Below are positions 37,662-46,893 of a stretch of DNA of 64,000 bases, piece after piece. The position numbers and the translations under genes were made by a program. The first letter of the stretch is position 1. Every line of letters starts with the position of its first letter. The notes under the pieces are model-generated. The model was not told the DNA's origin, did not search any database, and was given only the letters and a program-made list of their open reading frames with translations. This DNA comes from Deltaproteobacteria bacterium (GTDB taxonomy: Bacteria; Desulfobacterota; Syntrophobacteria; Syntrophobacterales; Thermodesulforhabdaceae), in the NCBI GenBank assembly GCA_019309115.1, contig JAFDGW010000002.1, forward strand, positions 1 to 64,000. The letters run 5' to 3'.

Positions 37662-37672
37662 AGGAGAAAAAA

Positions 37673-38497
37673 GTGAAAAAGCATCAGGAAGAAGCCGTTA
37701 TTCTGGACAACATTCCAATAATCGGACAGGACACATATCGTCTTATTTTGCAGGCGCCGATGATAGCTCGCGAAGCCCGTCCCGGTCAGTTTGTCATGGT
37801 CCGTGTAGATAAATCCTACGATCCATTTCTCAGGCGACCATTTTCATTCTTTCGCATAGACAAAGAAGAAGGCATAATAGAAATTGGCTACAAGGTGGTT
37901 GGTCGCGGAACCACATTGTTATCCCAGAAAAAGCGAGGGCAAACGGTTGACCTACTTGGCCCTCTCGGCAACGGCTTTAGGTTACCTCCGGAAGATACGA
38001 GCGATATATGGGTAATCGCAGGAGGTGTCGGAATAACGGCCCTGATACCGTGCTTGGAAGACCTAAGAATCAAACGTCCCAAAGCAAAAAGAGTGCTTTT
38101 TTACGGAGTAAAAACGGCATCCGAACTCATTCCATCGTCATTTTTTAAATCACTTTGCCACGAAGTACTTTATTCAACCGACGATGGGACGATGGGTTTC
38201 CGTGGAGTTATTACTGAGTGCATAGACTATCACGTTCAAAAGGGCGAGAAACTACCTTCCGTGATTTACGCTTGTGGGCCACTGATCATGCTAAAACACA
38301 TCGCCCGATGGGCTCTGGCTCATTCTATACCAGGACAGTTTTGTCTGGAATCGATCATGGGTTGCGGGTTGGGTGCATGCCTTGGCTGTGCCGTGCCCGG
38401 CAATATACGTCATGGCAACTCTGAAAAGGGATATGTTCACGTCTGTTTTGAAGGACCAGTATTTCCGGTAGAAAACATAAGATGGGACGAGTTGTAA
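37673..38497 (+). CDS. pyrK: Dihydroorotate dehydrogenase electron-transfer subunit
   Basis: FAD and [2Fe-2S] protein that links PyrD (class 1B) to NAD+. The FAD motif RRPFSFFRID is near residue 50, the NAD-binding IAGGVGITALIPC near 120, and the cluster cysteines are in CLESIMGCGLGACLGCAVP with a last Cys in YVHVCFEGP. GTG at 37673 has AAGGAG six bases upstream and is preferred over the TTG at 37658. The 3' end abuts pyrD. Confidence 0.93.
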   Translation: MKKHQEEAVILDNIPIIGQDTYRLILQAPMIAREARPGQFVMVRVDKSYDPFLRRPFSFFRIDKEEGIIEIGYKVVGRGTTLLSQKKRGQTVDLLGPLGNGFRLPPEDTSDIWVIAGGVGITALIPCLEDLRIKRPKAKRVLFYGVKTASELIPSSFFKSLCHEVLYSTDDGTMGFRGVITECIDYHVQKGEKLPSVIYACGPLIMLKHIARWALAHSIPGQFCLESIMGCGLGACLGCAVPGNIRHGNSEKGYVHVCFEGPVFPVENIRWDEL

Positions 38498-38499
38498 AA

Positions 38500-39435
38500 A
38501 TGAAGGATGTAAACCTTTCGGTTACTCTGGGCCCTATTAAGCTTAAAAACCCAGTCATGACAGCTTCTGGAACATTTGGGTATGGCAGGGAATTTGCCGA
38601 TTTAGTACCCCTTGAAGAACTTGGGGCAGTGGTGGTAAAAGGTATATCTCTCAAACCACGACCCGGTAATCCACCACCCCGAATTGTTGAAGCTTGTGCA
38701 GGACTCATAAATTCGGTAGGGCTTGAAAACCCTGGTGTAGAAGTCTTCGTAAAGGATAAGCTTCCTTACTTACAGAAACGCAATGTCCCGGTTGTGGTCA
38801 ACATATTTGGCGAAAGTGTGGAAGAGTATGCCGAGGTCGCCTCGATTTTAGACGATCAGCCAGGAGTTATTGCTCTGGAAATTAACATTAGTTGCCCCAA
38901 TGTGGAAGCAGGAGGAATGGTTTTTGGGAGCAATTCATCGACGGCTGGTCGGGTTGTGGAAGCCGTCAAAAGGACTACGTCGAAACCAATCATTACAAAA
39001 TTATCCCCGCAGGTAACGTCAATTGCCGAAATTGCTCAGGCAGTGGAGCAGGCGGGATCAGATATAGTAGCCTGTATAAATACCATTCCCGCAATGGCCG
39101 TGGATATTTATACTCGAACACCCAGGTTGGGTAACGTAATAGGTGGATTGTCCGGCCCGGCCATAAAGCCCATTGCCCTGAAATGCGTATTTGACGTCGT
39201 GCAGGCCGTTGATATTCCGGTTATAGGAATTGGTGGAATTGCCACCGCCGAGGATGCACTAGAATTTTTGCTGGTGGGAGCAAAGGCAGTTCAAGTGGGA
39301 TCGGTAAACCTCACCAATCCACGAGCTTCCATAGAAATTCTTGAAGGAATACGAAACTTTCTAATCGAGCAGGGAATCAGCAACGTAGAAGATTATATCG
39401 GCACCTTAAAAGTTCTTAGCCACGGTGAGAACTGA
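38500..39435 (+). CDS. pyrD: Dihydroorotate dehydrogenase, catalytic subunit (class 1B)
   Basis: FMN enzyme of pyrimidine synthesis. MTASGTFGYGREF, VVKGISLKPRPGNPPPRI, the catalytic Cys in EINISCPNVEAGG and GIGGIATAEDALEFLLVGA are the expected motifs. An ATG at 38500, just after the pyrK stop, gives the standard N-terminus; an ATG at 38482 inside pyrK would add six residues. The 3' end overlaps the convergent universal stress gene by 20 bp. Confidence 0.95.
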   Translation: MKDVNLSVTLGPIKLKNPVMTASGTFGYGREFADLVPLEELGAVVVKGISLKPRPGNPPPRIVEACAGLINSVGLENPGVEVFVKDKLPYLQKRNVPVVVNIFGESVEEYAEVASILDDQPGVIALEINISCPNVEAGGMVFGSNSSTAGRVVEAVKRTTSKPIITKLSPQVTSIAEIAQAVEQAGSDIVACINTIPAMAVDIYTRTPRLGNVIGGLSGPAIKPIALKCVFDVVQAVDIPVIGIGGIATAEDALEFLLVGAKAVQVGSVNLTNPRASIEILEGIRNFLIEQGISNVEDYIGTLKVLSHGEN

Positions 39436-40402
39436 CCACCCACACAGCACGATAATGGACCATATTCAAAACCTTGTTGCTCACTCTCCCGATGAAGAAT
39501 TCCTTAAACCTGGAAAGCCCTCTACGACCAAGAACGATGGTACCATATCCTTCTTGTCGGGCATATTCTACTATGGTCGCCGCCCGGCTTTTTACGCCAC
39601 ACACGACCTTGGTGACGATGCGGTTTGAGGGAACTCCCTTCTTCTCCAAACAATTCCTGGCCGTTTCAAACACCTTTTCTATTTCTTCCTTGACCCTTTG
39701 AATTTCACCTGTTGCTCGACTCATCCATTGTTTTTGTTCGACCGGTGCAAAAGACCGTGCAATCCGTCCTCTTTCTGGAGCAATTCCACGAATTGCGTGA
39801 AACAGGCAGATAGATTCCAGAGGTAGGCCACAGGAAAAGGTATGCGCCACATGTTCTACGGCCTTCATGGCTCCTTCGGATAAATCCACACCGATAAGAA
39901 GCTTATCGCTATCTACGGTTTTACCAACAATCCAGAGCGGTACATCCGTAAGACAGGCAATAAGCCTCTGAGTTACTGTACCTATAACGAAATCCGAAAG
40001 ATTGCTCAGGCCTCGACGCCCCAACACAACAGCATGGTACCCTCCTTTCCTAGCTTCTGCCGCGATGTCTCTCTCCACCCCCTTCGACTGTTCGCGAATC
40101 TGAATGCGAACACTCACTTGCTCATTATCGAAACCATTCGTTATCAGATAATCTTGCGCCCGCCCCAGAAACTCCTCTATGTTGCGTCTAACTCGAACCC
40201 GCCACGCCCTGATAGCCTCACTTTGGGCCCTTCCTAAAGGATTTATCTCAAAATCCCAAAATCCCTCCGGAACGGGATCCCACACATGGAACAAATGAAT
40301 ATCCCAGTTACAAGGAGAAACAACAGACGCAACGTAACGAACCGCCTCAAAGGAAGTTTCAGAACCATCCAGAGCCACCAAAAGCTTATTCTTGGTACCC
40401 AT
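39416..40402 (-). CDS. Tandem universal stress protein
   Basis: Two UspA domains of about 160 residues each in one 328-residue chain. Each ends with the ATP-binding pattern G-x2-G-x9-G: GRRGLSNLSDFVIGTVTQRL in the first and GRRGLSRFKEFFIGRVSNKV in the second; starts are LLVALDGSETSFEAV and LLIGVDLSEGAMKAV. Both therefore may bind ATP. AAGGAGGAGG precedes the ATG. Role is general stress response; specific partner unknown. Confidence 0.9.
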   Translation of the reverse strand: MGTKNKLLVALDGSETSFEAVRYVASVVSPCNWDIHLFHVWDPVPEGFWDFEINPLGRAQSEAIRAWRVRVRRNIEEFLGRAQDYLITNGFDNEQVSVRIQIREQSKGVERDIAAEARKGGYHAVVLGRRGLSNLSDFVIGTVTQRLIACLTDVPLWIVGKTVDSDKLLIGVDLSEGAMKAVEHVAHTFSCGLPLESICLFHAIRGIAPERGRIARSFAPVEQKQWMSRATGEIQRVKEEIEKVFETARNCLEKKGVPSNRIVTKVVCGVKSRAATIVEYARQEGYGTIVLGRRGLSRFKEFFIGRVSNKVLNMVHYRAVWVVSSHRG

Positions 40403-40572
40403 GGCCTCCTCCTTGGTTTCTAATGTTTAATTTACAGTACCCCGAAACACTTATCATTTCAATAAAACCACGAGCCTGCTCGAAAAATAGAATCATGGTG
40501 CAGGGTAAGGGTTATTCAGAGGAGTATATGAAAGCCACAACACGCGGGACAGTCGATGTCGATTCACCAGTC

Positions 40573-43209
40573 TCATGCTTTCTCCTTTTCTTCCTTTTCG
40601 GTCCGAGGACGTTGCTCCTTGCCGTCCTTGATGGCAGTTTCAAAGCCCGATACCACCGACTTGATGTGAATGTCCCTTTGCGGGAAGGGGATCTCGATCC
40701 CCCGTTCCCGAAAGAGCCGGTCGATTTCGAAGCGAATGTCCGTTTCCACCTGGATGCAGTCATAGACCGTGACCCAGACCCGCAACCGAAAGATGAGCGC
40801 ACTGTCTCCAAAATCGAGAAAGAGAACGCTGGGTTCGGGTTTCTTGAAGACGCCCGGGTGCCTGTCGGCTATTTCCAGGAGCGTTTGTCTTACCAGTTCC
40901 ACGTCGGAACCATAAGCCACGCCCACGTCGATGTTTCGCCTCAGCCTCATATCTTTGAAACTCCAGTTGGTCACTCGGCCGCTGATGAACTCCGAGTTGG
41001 GAATGATGAGCGAAGCGTTGTCCCATGTCTGAACAACGGTGGAGCGTACGTTGATCTTCTTCACCTCCCCCCAAATGCCACCCATCTCGATGACGTCCCC
41101 CACCTGGATGGGGCGTTCGAAGAGCAGAATCAGGCCGCTGACGAAGTTGTTGAAGATGTTCTGAAGGCCGAAGCCCAGCCCCACGCCCAAGGCGCCGAAA
41201 GCCACTGTAAGTGATGTGCCGCTGAAACCAAGCGCGTTCAGAGCCGCCAGCACTCCCAGAAACCAGAGCACATAGGCGCTTATGGTGGTTATGGATTCCT
41301 GGAGGCCCACCTCCAGGCCGCTATTGCGTAAGACACGGTTTCGAAGCAGCTTCTTGAAAAAGCGCGACCCCACATGGGTTACTGCCAGAATGAGCAACGC
41401 GTAGCCCAGGCCGATCAACCGGAGGGTGACTCCTCCGATGGGAACCGGGGTATTGAGCATACGGAAAAATGTGACAATCACGGTCTGTTTGGCCCCCCAG
41501 GCGACCGGGATTCCCACGACGCCCGCAAAGCCCCAGAGCACCCACAAGAGCCGTACCATAAGCCACTGAAAGGAGCGCCGGGTGTCTTCGTCCTCAGCGA
41601 CGGCGAAAGTAGACGCCATCCTGGAGCCCTCTTCCCATTCTCTCAGGGTCTTGTAGCAGATGAAGAGCCAGAGAGCCACGGCGGCCGTGCGTCCCCAGCT
41701 GGCATACCAAACGGTCGCCAGCAGCCCGTAGCCGGCCAGCTCCAGTAAAATGCCTATTCCCGCCACCGCATAGAGCCCCGCAGCGAAAACGGTGGCCCTG
41801 CGACGGGCCCATGAAGATCCTTCGGCGGCCGAGCCCTTTGCCCGCCGAACCATGCCGCGGCCGAGGGTTAGAGTCCAGATGAGGAGAAGCACTTCCAATG
41901 AGAGTCGGTAAAGGAGCAGCAGGGTGCTGGAAGCGCCCAGGATCGCTTGGAGGCACAAATAGGCCAGGATCAGCCACCGGCCCAGGGAGAGGGCCAGCCG
42001 GACACGGAGGCGCACGAACGTTGCCAGGGGTGAATCGTAGCGTTCCTTCACAAGGGCCAGGAAGTGAATGCCCCAGGAGGTAAAGAGCCACAGCATCAGA
42101 ACCTGCACCAAGAGCCGCAGTGGCGGAAAGGTGGTGTAGAGGCCGCGGGCGAGGCCGTAGCCGTAGGTGAAGATCACTGCCCCTGCCAGCGGAAGGGAGC
42201 GGGCCATGAGACTCACGGCCAGGCAATACCATCTCTTTTCGCGTTGGATCGACTTCGTGATGTATGCATGACACAGGTATCTGAATCGAAACAGGGTCAT
42301 TTCCACCACGGCGAAAACCAAAAGGGACGTGATCAGGAGAATCCCGCCTGTATTCCACAGGAACTGGATCTGTTCCACCCAGAAGCCGGGGGAAAGGAGA
42401 CGGGCAGTGAGGATGGCCAGTTCACCCAGTTCCCCTCGGACAGCTTCCACGCTCAGGGCACTCAGAGGGTTTCGACTTCTTCGGAAGAGCTCTTCCTTCT
42501 TTAGCTCCGCCAAGCGCACCGCCAGCTTCTTCTGGAGGACTCCCGCTTCCCGCTGAATCTGGGACCAGTCGGTGGTAAGCTTTTCCACCTTCTCCCGGAG
42601 CCTCTGAAGGAGCTTTTCCTTCTGTTGCAGCAGGCCGTTGATTTCCTTCAATTGGACCAGCAGGGTGCGCATGACGGGTAAGGCCGCACCTTGCGTTTTG
42701 AGATCCTGGCTCTGTTTTTCGATGAGGGATCTCCGGTCCGCCAGTGCCTTAAGGCGCTGATCCAGGTCGGCTTTTCGCTCGGAAAGTTCCTTGAGGCGTT
42801 GAGCCGCCGTCTCCCCGATCTGCTTGAGGGCATCTTGTGCTTTGCTCAGGTTTTCCAGGGAAGCGACATTGGAAAGTGAGAGCAGGTTGCCAAAGGCCGA
42901 AAGCTGAAGCCGGATGGCGCTTATCTCCCGGGAAAAGGAACTTTCCAGTTGTTCCAACTCTTCCCGCCTCCGGGTCAGCTCTTCCAGGATAGCCTTTTCG
43001 GCGGCGATGGCTTTGGTGAACGATTCGGACAGTTGTTCGTACCGGGTTTGGGCGTCCTGCGTAGGCAATGTCTGATCGCTGGGGGCCTGGGCTCGGACGG
43101 GCATAGACCCCGGGCAGATCAGCATTACCGCCAGGAGGCTCATGAGGAAAATGCCGACGAAATGTTTAGCCTGGGATGTGGGAGCAGATGTCATGTGTTT
43201 AACAGCCAT
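40573..43209 (-). CDS. Large mechanosensitive channel of the MscS/MscK type
   Basis: About 878 residues. A signal peptide (GIFLMSLLAVMLICPG ... VRAQA) is followed by a long periplasmic coiled-coil region (residues about 50-260, many Glu/Lys/Gln heptads), eleven or so membrane helices, and the MscS core at the C-terminus: FGALGVGLGFGLQNIFNNFV pore helix, LFERPIQVGDVIEMGG, and the beta/C-terminal domain. This is the layout of MscK/KefA-like osmotic channels. The open frame runs upstream to 43275, but those codons read the last helix of a broken corA, so I use the ATG at 43209. High G+C and codon choice differ from neighbours. Confidence 0.88.
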   Translation of the reverse strand: MAVKHMTSAPTSQAKHFVGIFLMSLLAVMLICPGSMPVRAQAPSDQTLPTQDAQTRYEQLSESFTKAIAAEKAILEELTRRREELEQLESSFSREISAIRLQLSAFGNLLSLSNVASLENLSKAQDALKQIGETAAQRLKELSERKADLDQRLKALADRRSLIEKQSQDLKTQGAALPVMRTLLVQLKEINGLLQQKEKLLQRLREKVEKLTTDWSQIQREAGVLQKKLAVRLAELKKEELFRRSRNPLSALSVEAVRGELGELAILTARLLSPGFWVEQIQFLWNTGGILLITSLLVFAVVEMTLFRFRYLCHAYITKSIQREKRWYCLAVSLMARSLPLAGAVIFTYGYGLARGLYTTFPPLRLLVQVLMLWLFTSWGIHFLALVKERYDSPLATFVRLRVRLALSLGRWLILAYLCLQAILGASSTLLLLYRLSLEVLLLIWTLTLGRGMVRRAKGSAAEGSSWARRRATVFAAGLYAVAGIGILLELAGYGLLATVWYASWGRTAAVALWLFICYKTLREWEEGSRMASTFAVAEDEDTRRSFQWLMVRLLWVLWGFAGVVGIPVAWGAKQTVIVTFFRMLNTPVPIGGVTLRLIGLGYALLILAVTHVGSRFFKKLLRNRVLRNSGLEVGLQESITTISAYVLWFLGVLAALNALGFSGTSLTVAFGALGVGLGFGLQNIFNNFVSGLILLFERPIQVGDVIEMGGIWGEVKKINVRSTVVQTWDNASLIIPNSEFISGRVTNWSFKDMRLRRNIDVGVAYGSDVELVRQTLLEIADRHPGVFKKPEPSVLFLDFGDSALIFRLRVWVTVYDCIQVETDIRFEIDRLFRERGIEIPFPQRDIHIKSVVSGFETAIKDGKEQRPRTEKEEKEKA

Positions 43210-43822
43210 CTCCTTTTCCTTGGAGTAGAAAAGCATCAGCACGGCCACGTCGATAATGACGAACCACCCGGCCATAGGCCCGCGGCCATTTAAGTTCCAG
43301 CACGTGTCCGAAGTTTATCTCATAGACCCCCGCAATGAAGGTTAGGGGAATGAAAGCGATGGTCAGGACCTTGGTTTTCTCGCTCATGTGATTGCTCACG
43401 GGCGAGAGATAAACGTTCAGAAGGGACGTGCCCATTTCTCCCTTTGATTTTCCAGCGTGTCCAGCACCAGGAAGACGTGATCTTGCAGGTCTCTTCAGGT
43501 ACGGCTGGATTTCCCGGCTCATGAAGGCCCCTTCCTCATGGCGCAGGAGTCTCACAACATTCCACAGGGGAACCACGGCCTTACGCGTGAAAAGGCATTG
43601 CCTGCGGATGTAGTGGATCGGATCCAACAGATCGTCTCCTTCGTCACGAAACAGCATATCCTCCCTTACTTTCAATACCACGAAACATTGGTCCACCACC
43701 AGATCCATGAGGCAATAGAGCAGGTTATACTGCTTCCAGTGCCTTGCAACAGTGGTGTGGATACAATGGAGCTCGGCTTGGCCGATGCAGTGACCTTGTA
43801 TGACGCAGGATTGTTTCGGCAA
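43210..43822 (-). pseudogene. corA: Broken CorA-type Mg2+ transporter gene
   Basis: Minus-strand reading gives CorA C-terminal-half sequence in pieces: YNLLYCLMDLVVDQCFVVL, then RKAVVPLWNVVRLLRHEEG and IQPYLKR; a frame change near 43490 is needed to read LQDHVFLVLDTLENQRE; a second near 43440 returns to MGTSLLNVYLSPVSNHMSE; a third near 43280 moves from ELKWPRAY to GWFVIIDVAVLMLFYSKEKE, the last helix. The family GMN signature reads EIN (43310-43327), about four residues are missing before FIPLTFIAG, and the N-terminal domain of some 150-200 residues is absent. It is not functional as transporter. Confidence 0.82.
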
Positions 43823-44047
43823 CGGTTTCCTTTCGCTTGATGACGTAGGAACCCTACCAAAAATCAGCTCACGTCGACAGCAAAAATCTATCCTGTGAGA
43901 GCTTACACACGACGAGTAAATCTAACGCTTTCGTTGCGATCCACCACAGTACCGAATACCCACTTGACGAATTTCTGTTCAGAATGCACCTTCAACACTG
44001 TCGCTTATCCAGCCGTTAGCTTGTCAACTCAAACAAAGGAGGAAGCC

Positions 44048-45034
44048 ATGCGAAAGCTACTTACAACTATTACCTTGCTAACTTTTGCCCTTTTTATCCA
44101 TCCTATCGGAGCACATGCTAAAACCATTATAAAGCTCGGAGTTGTAACCAAACCTGGTTCGGCTCAAAATGTCTGTGCAGAAAAGTTTAAAGAGTTACTG
44201 GAAAGCAGATCAGACAAGTATGAAGTTAAGATTTACCACAGCGCATCGCTTGGAACAGAAACTGAGATACTGCAGCAAATCCAAATGAATACGGTTCACA
44301 TGGGAATCATAACGTCCGGTCCATTTGATGTTTTTCTACCAGAAGTAAGGGTAATAGATTACCCTTTTCTCTTTGCCAACTATGAACAGGTGGATTCTGT
44401 GCTGGACGGAAAACCGGGGCAGTTGCTTCTCAAGAAGCTCGAAAAAGTAGGATTTAAAGGGCTGGCTTTTTCAGAAAATGGATTCAGGCATCTCACCAAT
44501 AACAAAAGGCCTGTTCACACAGCAGATGACGTAAAAGGCCTTAAAATTCGCGTTATGGAATCGGTGCTTCACAAAGAATTATGGAGGCTACTCGGAGCAA
44601 ACCCAACACCTATGGGGTGGCCTATATATACGGAACTTCAGCAAGGAACAATTGATGCTCAGGAAAATCCTCTGTGGGTAATCTGGACTTATAAACTTTA
44701 TGAGGTGCAAAAATATCTAACCTTGACTCATCACGTCTATTCCGCACACATAGACATTGCGAACCTAAAATGGTTCAGTAGCTTGCCCAAAGAAGATCAG
44801 CAACTGATAAAAAGTTGCATGCTGGAGGCCGCTCACTATCAGCGAAGATGGAACCGGGAAAATGAAGCGAACTTCTTGAAAAAACTTAAAGAAGCCGGAA
44901 TGATTGTAGACGAGCATCCTGATCTCAAATCCTTTAGAGAAAAGGTAAAAGACATTCAGAAACTTTCTATTTTTCAGGCAAAGGGAGTAAAAGAACTCCT
45001 TCCAATTTTCCTCGAAGCAGTAAAACAGCAGTAA
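44048..45034 (+). CDS. dctP: TRAP transporter substrate-binding protein (DctP family)
   Basis: Periplasmic receptor of a tripartite ATP-independent transporter, typically for C4-dicarboxylates or other organic acids. Signal peptide MRKLLTTITLLTFALFIHPIGAHA, then IIKLGVVTKPGSAQNVCAEKF, the conserved YPFLFANYEQV, the carboxylate-binding Arg region LKIRVMES near residue 165 and TPMGWPIYTELQQGTIDAQENPL. ATG at 44048 follows AAAGGAGG; the frame extends upstream without meaning. Substrate cannot be told from sequence. Confidence 0.92.
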   Translation: MRKLLTTITLLTFALFIHPIGAHAKTIIKLGVVTKPGSAQNVCAEKFKELLESRSDKYEVKIYHSASLGTETEILQQIQMNTVHMGIITSGPFDVFLPEVRVIDYPFLFANYEQVDSVLDGKPGQLLLKKLEKVGFKGLAFSENGFRHLTNNKRPVHTADDVKGLKIRVMESVLHKELWRLLGANPTPMGWPIYTELQQGTIDAQENPLWVIWTYKLYEVQKYLTLTHHVYSAHIDIANLKWFSSLPKEDQQLIKSCMLEAAHYQRRWNRENEANFLKKLKEAGMIVDEHPDLKSFREKVKDIQKLSIFQAKGVKELLPIFLEAVKQQ

Positions 45035-45039
45035 GACAC

Positions 45040-45084
45040 AAGCTGTGTCGGTGGCGGCCATAACGTGAACTACCGACACAGCTT
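45040..45084 (+). promoter_or_regulatory. Perfect 13-bp hairpin between dctP and dctQ
   Basis: AAGCTGTGTCGGT at 45040-45052 and ACCGACACAGCTT at 45072-45084 are exact inverted repeats with a 19-base loop, starting five bases after the dctP stop and followed by TTTAATTTT. It probably acts as partial terminator or 3' stabiliser so that the binding protein is made in excess over the permeases. Confidence 0.75.
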
Positions 45085-45104
45085 TAATTTTCGCTGAGTT
45101 GGTC

Positions 45105-45641
45105 ATGGACAAGAAATCTTCTGCAACAGGGTTAATAGCGAAAGTTAGTGACAAATTAAACTACGTCGTAGAATGGCTTCTCTGTTTTCTCGGAATCGTC
45201 ATGGCAGTTGTCATGACGATACAGGTATTTTGCAGATACGTGCTTAACCACTCCCTATTCTGGTCCGAAGAGTTTGGAAGAATATGTCTTGTATGGTTAT
45301 CCTTTCTTGGGGCAACTTCAGCCTATAAACGGCATCTGCACATAGGCATAGATTTCCTCACAAGGAAACTACCCTTGTATCAACAGAAAATTTGCTCGCT
45401 GCTCACAATAATAGCTTCCTGCTACTTCTACGGCGTGTTGGTTTATTTCGGGATAAAATTTGTCGGATTTGTGTCTTTTCAGAAAACAGCCGCTATCGGG
45501 TTGCCAATGAGCGTTACTTATCTGGTCATACCGATCAGCGGGTTCATTTTTTTTATCCATGCCTTTGATCACTTTCTCAAAATAGCCATGGAGTTAAAGT
45601 CAGGTAGGAAATCAAGCGATGATGCTGGTGTTATTAATTAG
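45105..45641 (+). CDS. dctQ: TRAP transporter small permease (DctQ family)
   Basis: Four membrane helices in 178 residues, with the family features FCRYVLNHSLFWSEEFGRICLVWL near residue 40 and AYKRHLHIGIDF. It forms the membrane unit with DctM. ATG at 45105 chosen; the TTG two codons earlier is unlikely. The 3' end overlaps dctM by 23 bp, so translation is coupled. Confidence 0.9.
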   Translation: MDKKSSATGLIAKVSDKLNYVVEWLLCFLGIVMAVVMTIQVFCRYVLNHSLFWSEEFGRICLVWLSFLGATSAYKRHLHIGIDFLTRKLPLYQQKICSLLTIIASCYFYGVLVYFGIKFVGFVSFQKTAAIGLPMSVTYLVIPISGFIFFIHAFDHFLKIAMELKSGRKSSDDAGVIN

Positions 45642-46893
45642 TCTTTTTGTGTTCTTCCTGCTTAATGTTCCAATTGCACTGTCTATAGCTTTGGCATCTC
45701 TCCTCGCCTTTCACGCTCACGGGGACCTTCCCTTAATGATGGTTATACAGCGTCTCTATGCTGGCGTTGACTCCTTTCCTCTCATGGCCGTTCCCTTGTT
45801 CATGTACGCAGGGCTCCTGATGGAAGCAGGGGGCATATCAAGAAGGGTTGTGGATCTGGCGGAAGCAACAGTGGGTTGGCTACCTGGCGGGCTTACGGCC
45901 GTTACAATTGTGTCGGCAATGTTTTTTGCCGGAATATCGGGATCTGCCGCTGCGGACGCCGCTGCTGTTGGCAGCATCCTAATACCTGCAATGATTCAGC
46001 GTGGCTATGATCCAAAACTAGCCAGTGCCGTAATGGCGTCAGGGGGCTCTCTGGGCGTCGTAATTCCACCGAGCATTCCAATGATAATCTTCGGATTCCT
46101 CACCGGAGCATCCATCGGAAAACTCTTTGCGGCTGGTATACTTCCGGGAATCGTCATAGGCATCAGTCTCATCGCTCTGTCGGTTTTCATAGCATGGCGC
46201 GGAGGCATGAAAGACATCACATCTTTCTCGGTGTCCAAATTCGTACGGGCCCTATGGGAAGCCAAATGGGCGCTTGGAGCACCGGTGGTAATTCTAGGAG
46301 GAATTCTCGGAGGAATTTTCACGGCAACAGAAGCAGCAGCTGTAGCAACCGCTTATGCTTTGATTGTTGGTTTGTTCATACATAGAGAATTAAAAATCGA
46401 GCAATTACCTGGAATCTTCATTAAAGCAACCCTCACTGCCAGCACCATTCTTTTCATAATATCGACGGCATCTGTTTTTAGCTGGTTGATGGCTATAGAG
46501 GACATACCCGGAAAGATTGCTGTCCACATCCTAGGCATCACCAGGAATCCAATCGTTCTCATTCTCATCGTGAATGCCATACTCTTGCTTGCCGGGACAT
46601 TCGTTGAAACAACGGCTGCCCTTATCCTTTTCGTGCCCGTCATCATGCCTCTTGTGCCAGATCTTGGGGTTGACATGATCCAGCTTGGGGTCATAGTCGT
46701 GGTAAACCTTGCAATCGGAATGCTAACACCTCCACTGGGAATATGCCTGCTGGTTTCATGCAGTATAGCTGGTATACGCCTGGAAGAAATAATCCGGCGA
46801 ATATGGGCATTTCTCATGGTCTTAATCCTGAATTTGTTACTTATAACCTTTTGGAAACCTTTGACAATGTGGATACCCGGATTTATGAAGTGA
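45619..46893 (+). CDS. dctM: TRAP transporter large permease (DctM family)
   Basis: Large membrane subunit with about 12 helices and the motifs FPLMAVPLFMYAG, ISGSAAADAAAVGSILIPAM and GVVIPPSIPMII, and in the second half PLGICLLVSCSIAG. The 424 residues are normal for the family. The stop TGA (46891-46893) is the reverse complement of the last TCA of the insertion sequence right end, so the present C-terminus (WIPGFMK) is set by the insertion. The element does not appear to have removed a domain. Confidence 0.92.
   Translation: MMLVLLISLFVFFLLNVPIALSIALASLLAFHAHGDLPLMMVIQRLYAGVDSFPLMAVPLFMYAGLLMEAGGISRRVVDLAEATVGWLPGGLTAVTIVSAMFFAGISGSAAADAAAVGSILIPAMIQRGYDPKLASAVMASGGSLGVVIPPSIPMIIFGFLTGASIGKLFAAGILPGIVIGISLIALSVFIAWRGGMKDITSFSVSKFVRALWEAKWALGAPVVILGGILGGIFTATEAAAVATAYALIVGLFIHRELKIEQLPGIFIKATLTASTILFIISTASVFSWLMAIEDIPGKIAVHILGITRNPIVLILIVNAILLLAGTFVETTAALILFVPVIMPLVPDLGVDMIQLGVIVVVNLAIGMLTPPLGICLLVSCSIAGIRLEEIIRRIWAFLMVLILNLLLITFWKPLTMWIPGFMK

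Larger units (their letters stand above)
40560..43860. other. GC-rich block with mscS and broken corA
   Basis: Base composition changes sharply here. Two 60-base stretches that I counted (41701 and 42361 onward) have 60-62 percent G+C, while the flank at 44101 has 43 percent. Both borders coincide with gene ends: the universal stress gene on the left and the dctP leader on the right. No integrase, direct repeats or tRNA mark the borders. This fits acquisition from a GC-richer genome, with decay of one of two carried genes. Confidence 0.65.

Noticed and set aside
41374-42504. Long plus-strand open frames within the GC-rich block
   Set aside because: They are antisense shadows of mscS that arise from high G+C; sequence is low-complexity and without motifs.
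43199-43822. Intact transporter of 207 residues
   Set aside because: Family-like sequence jumps between frames and the pore motif is lost, so I call it a pseudogene.
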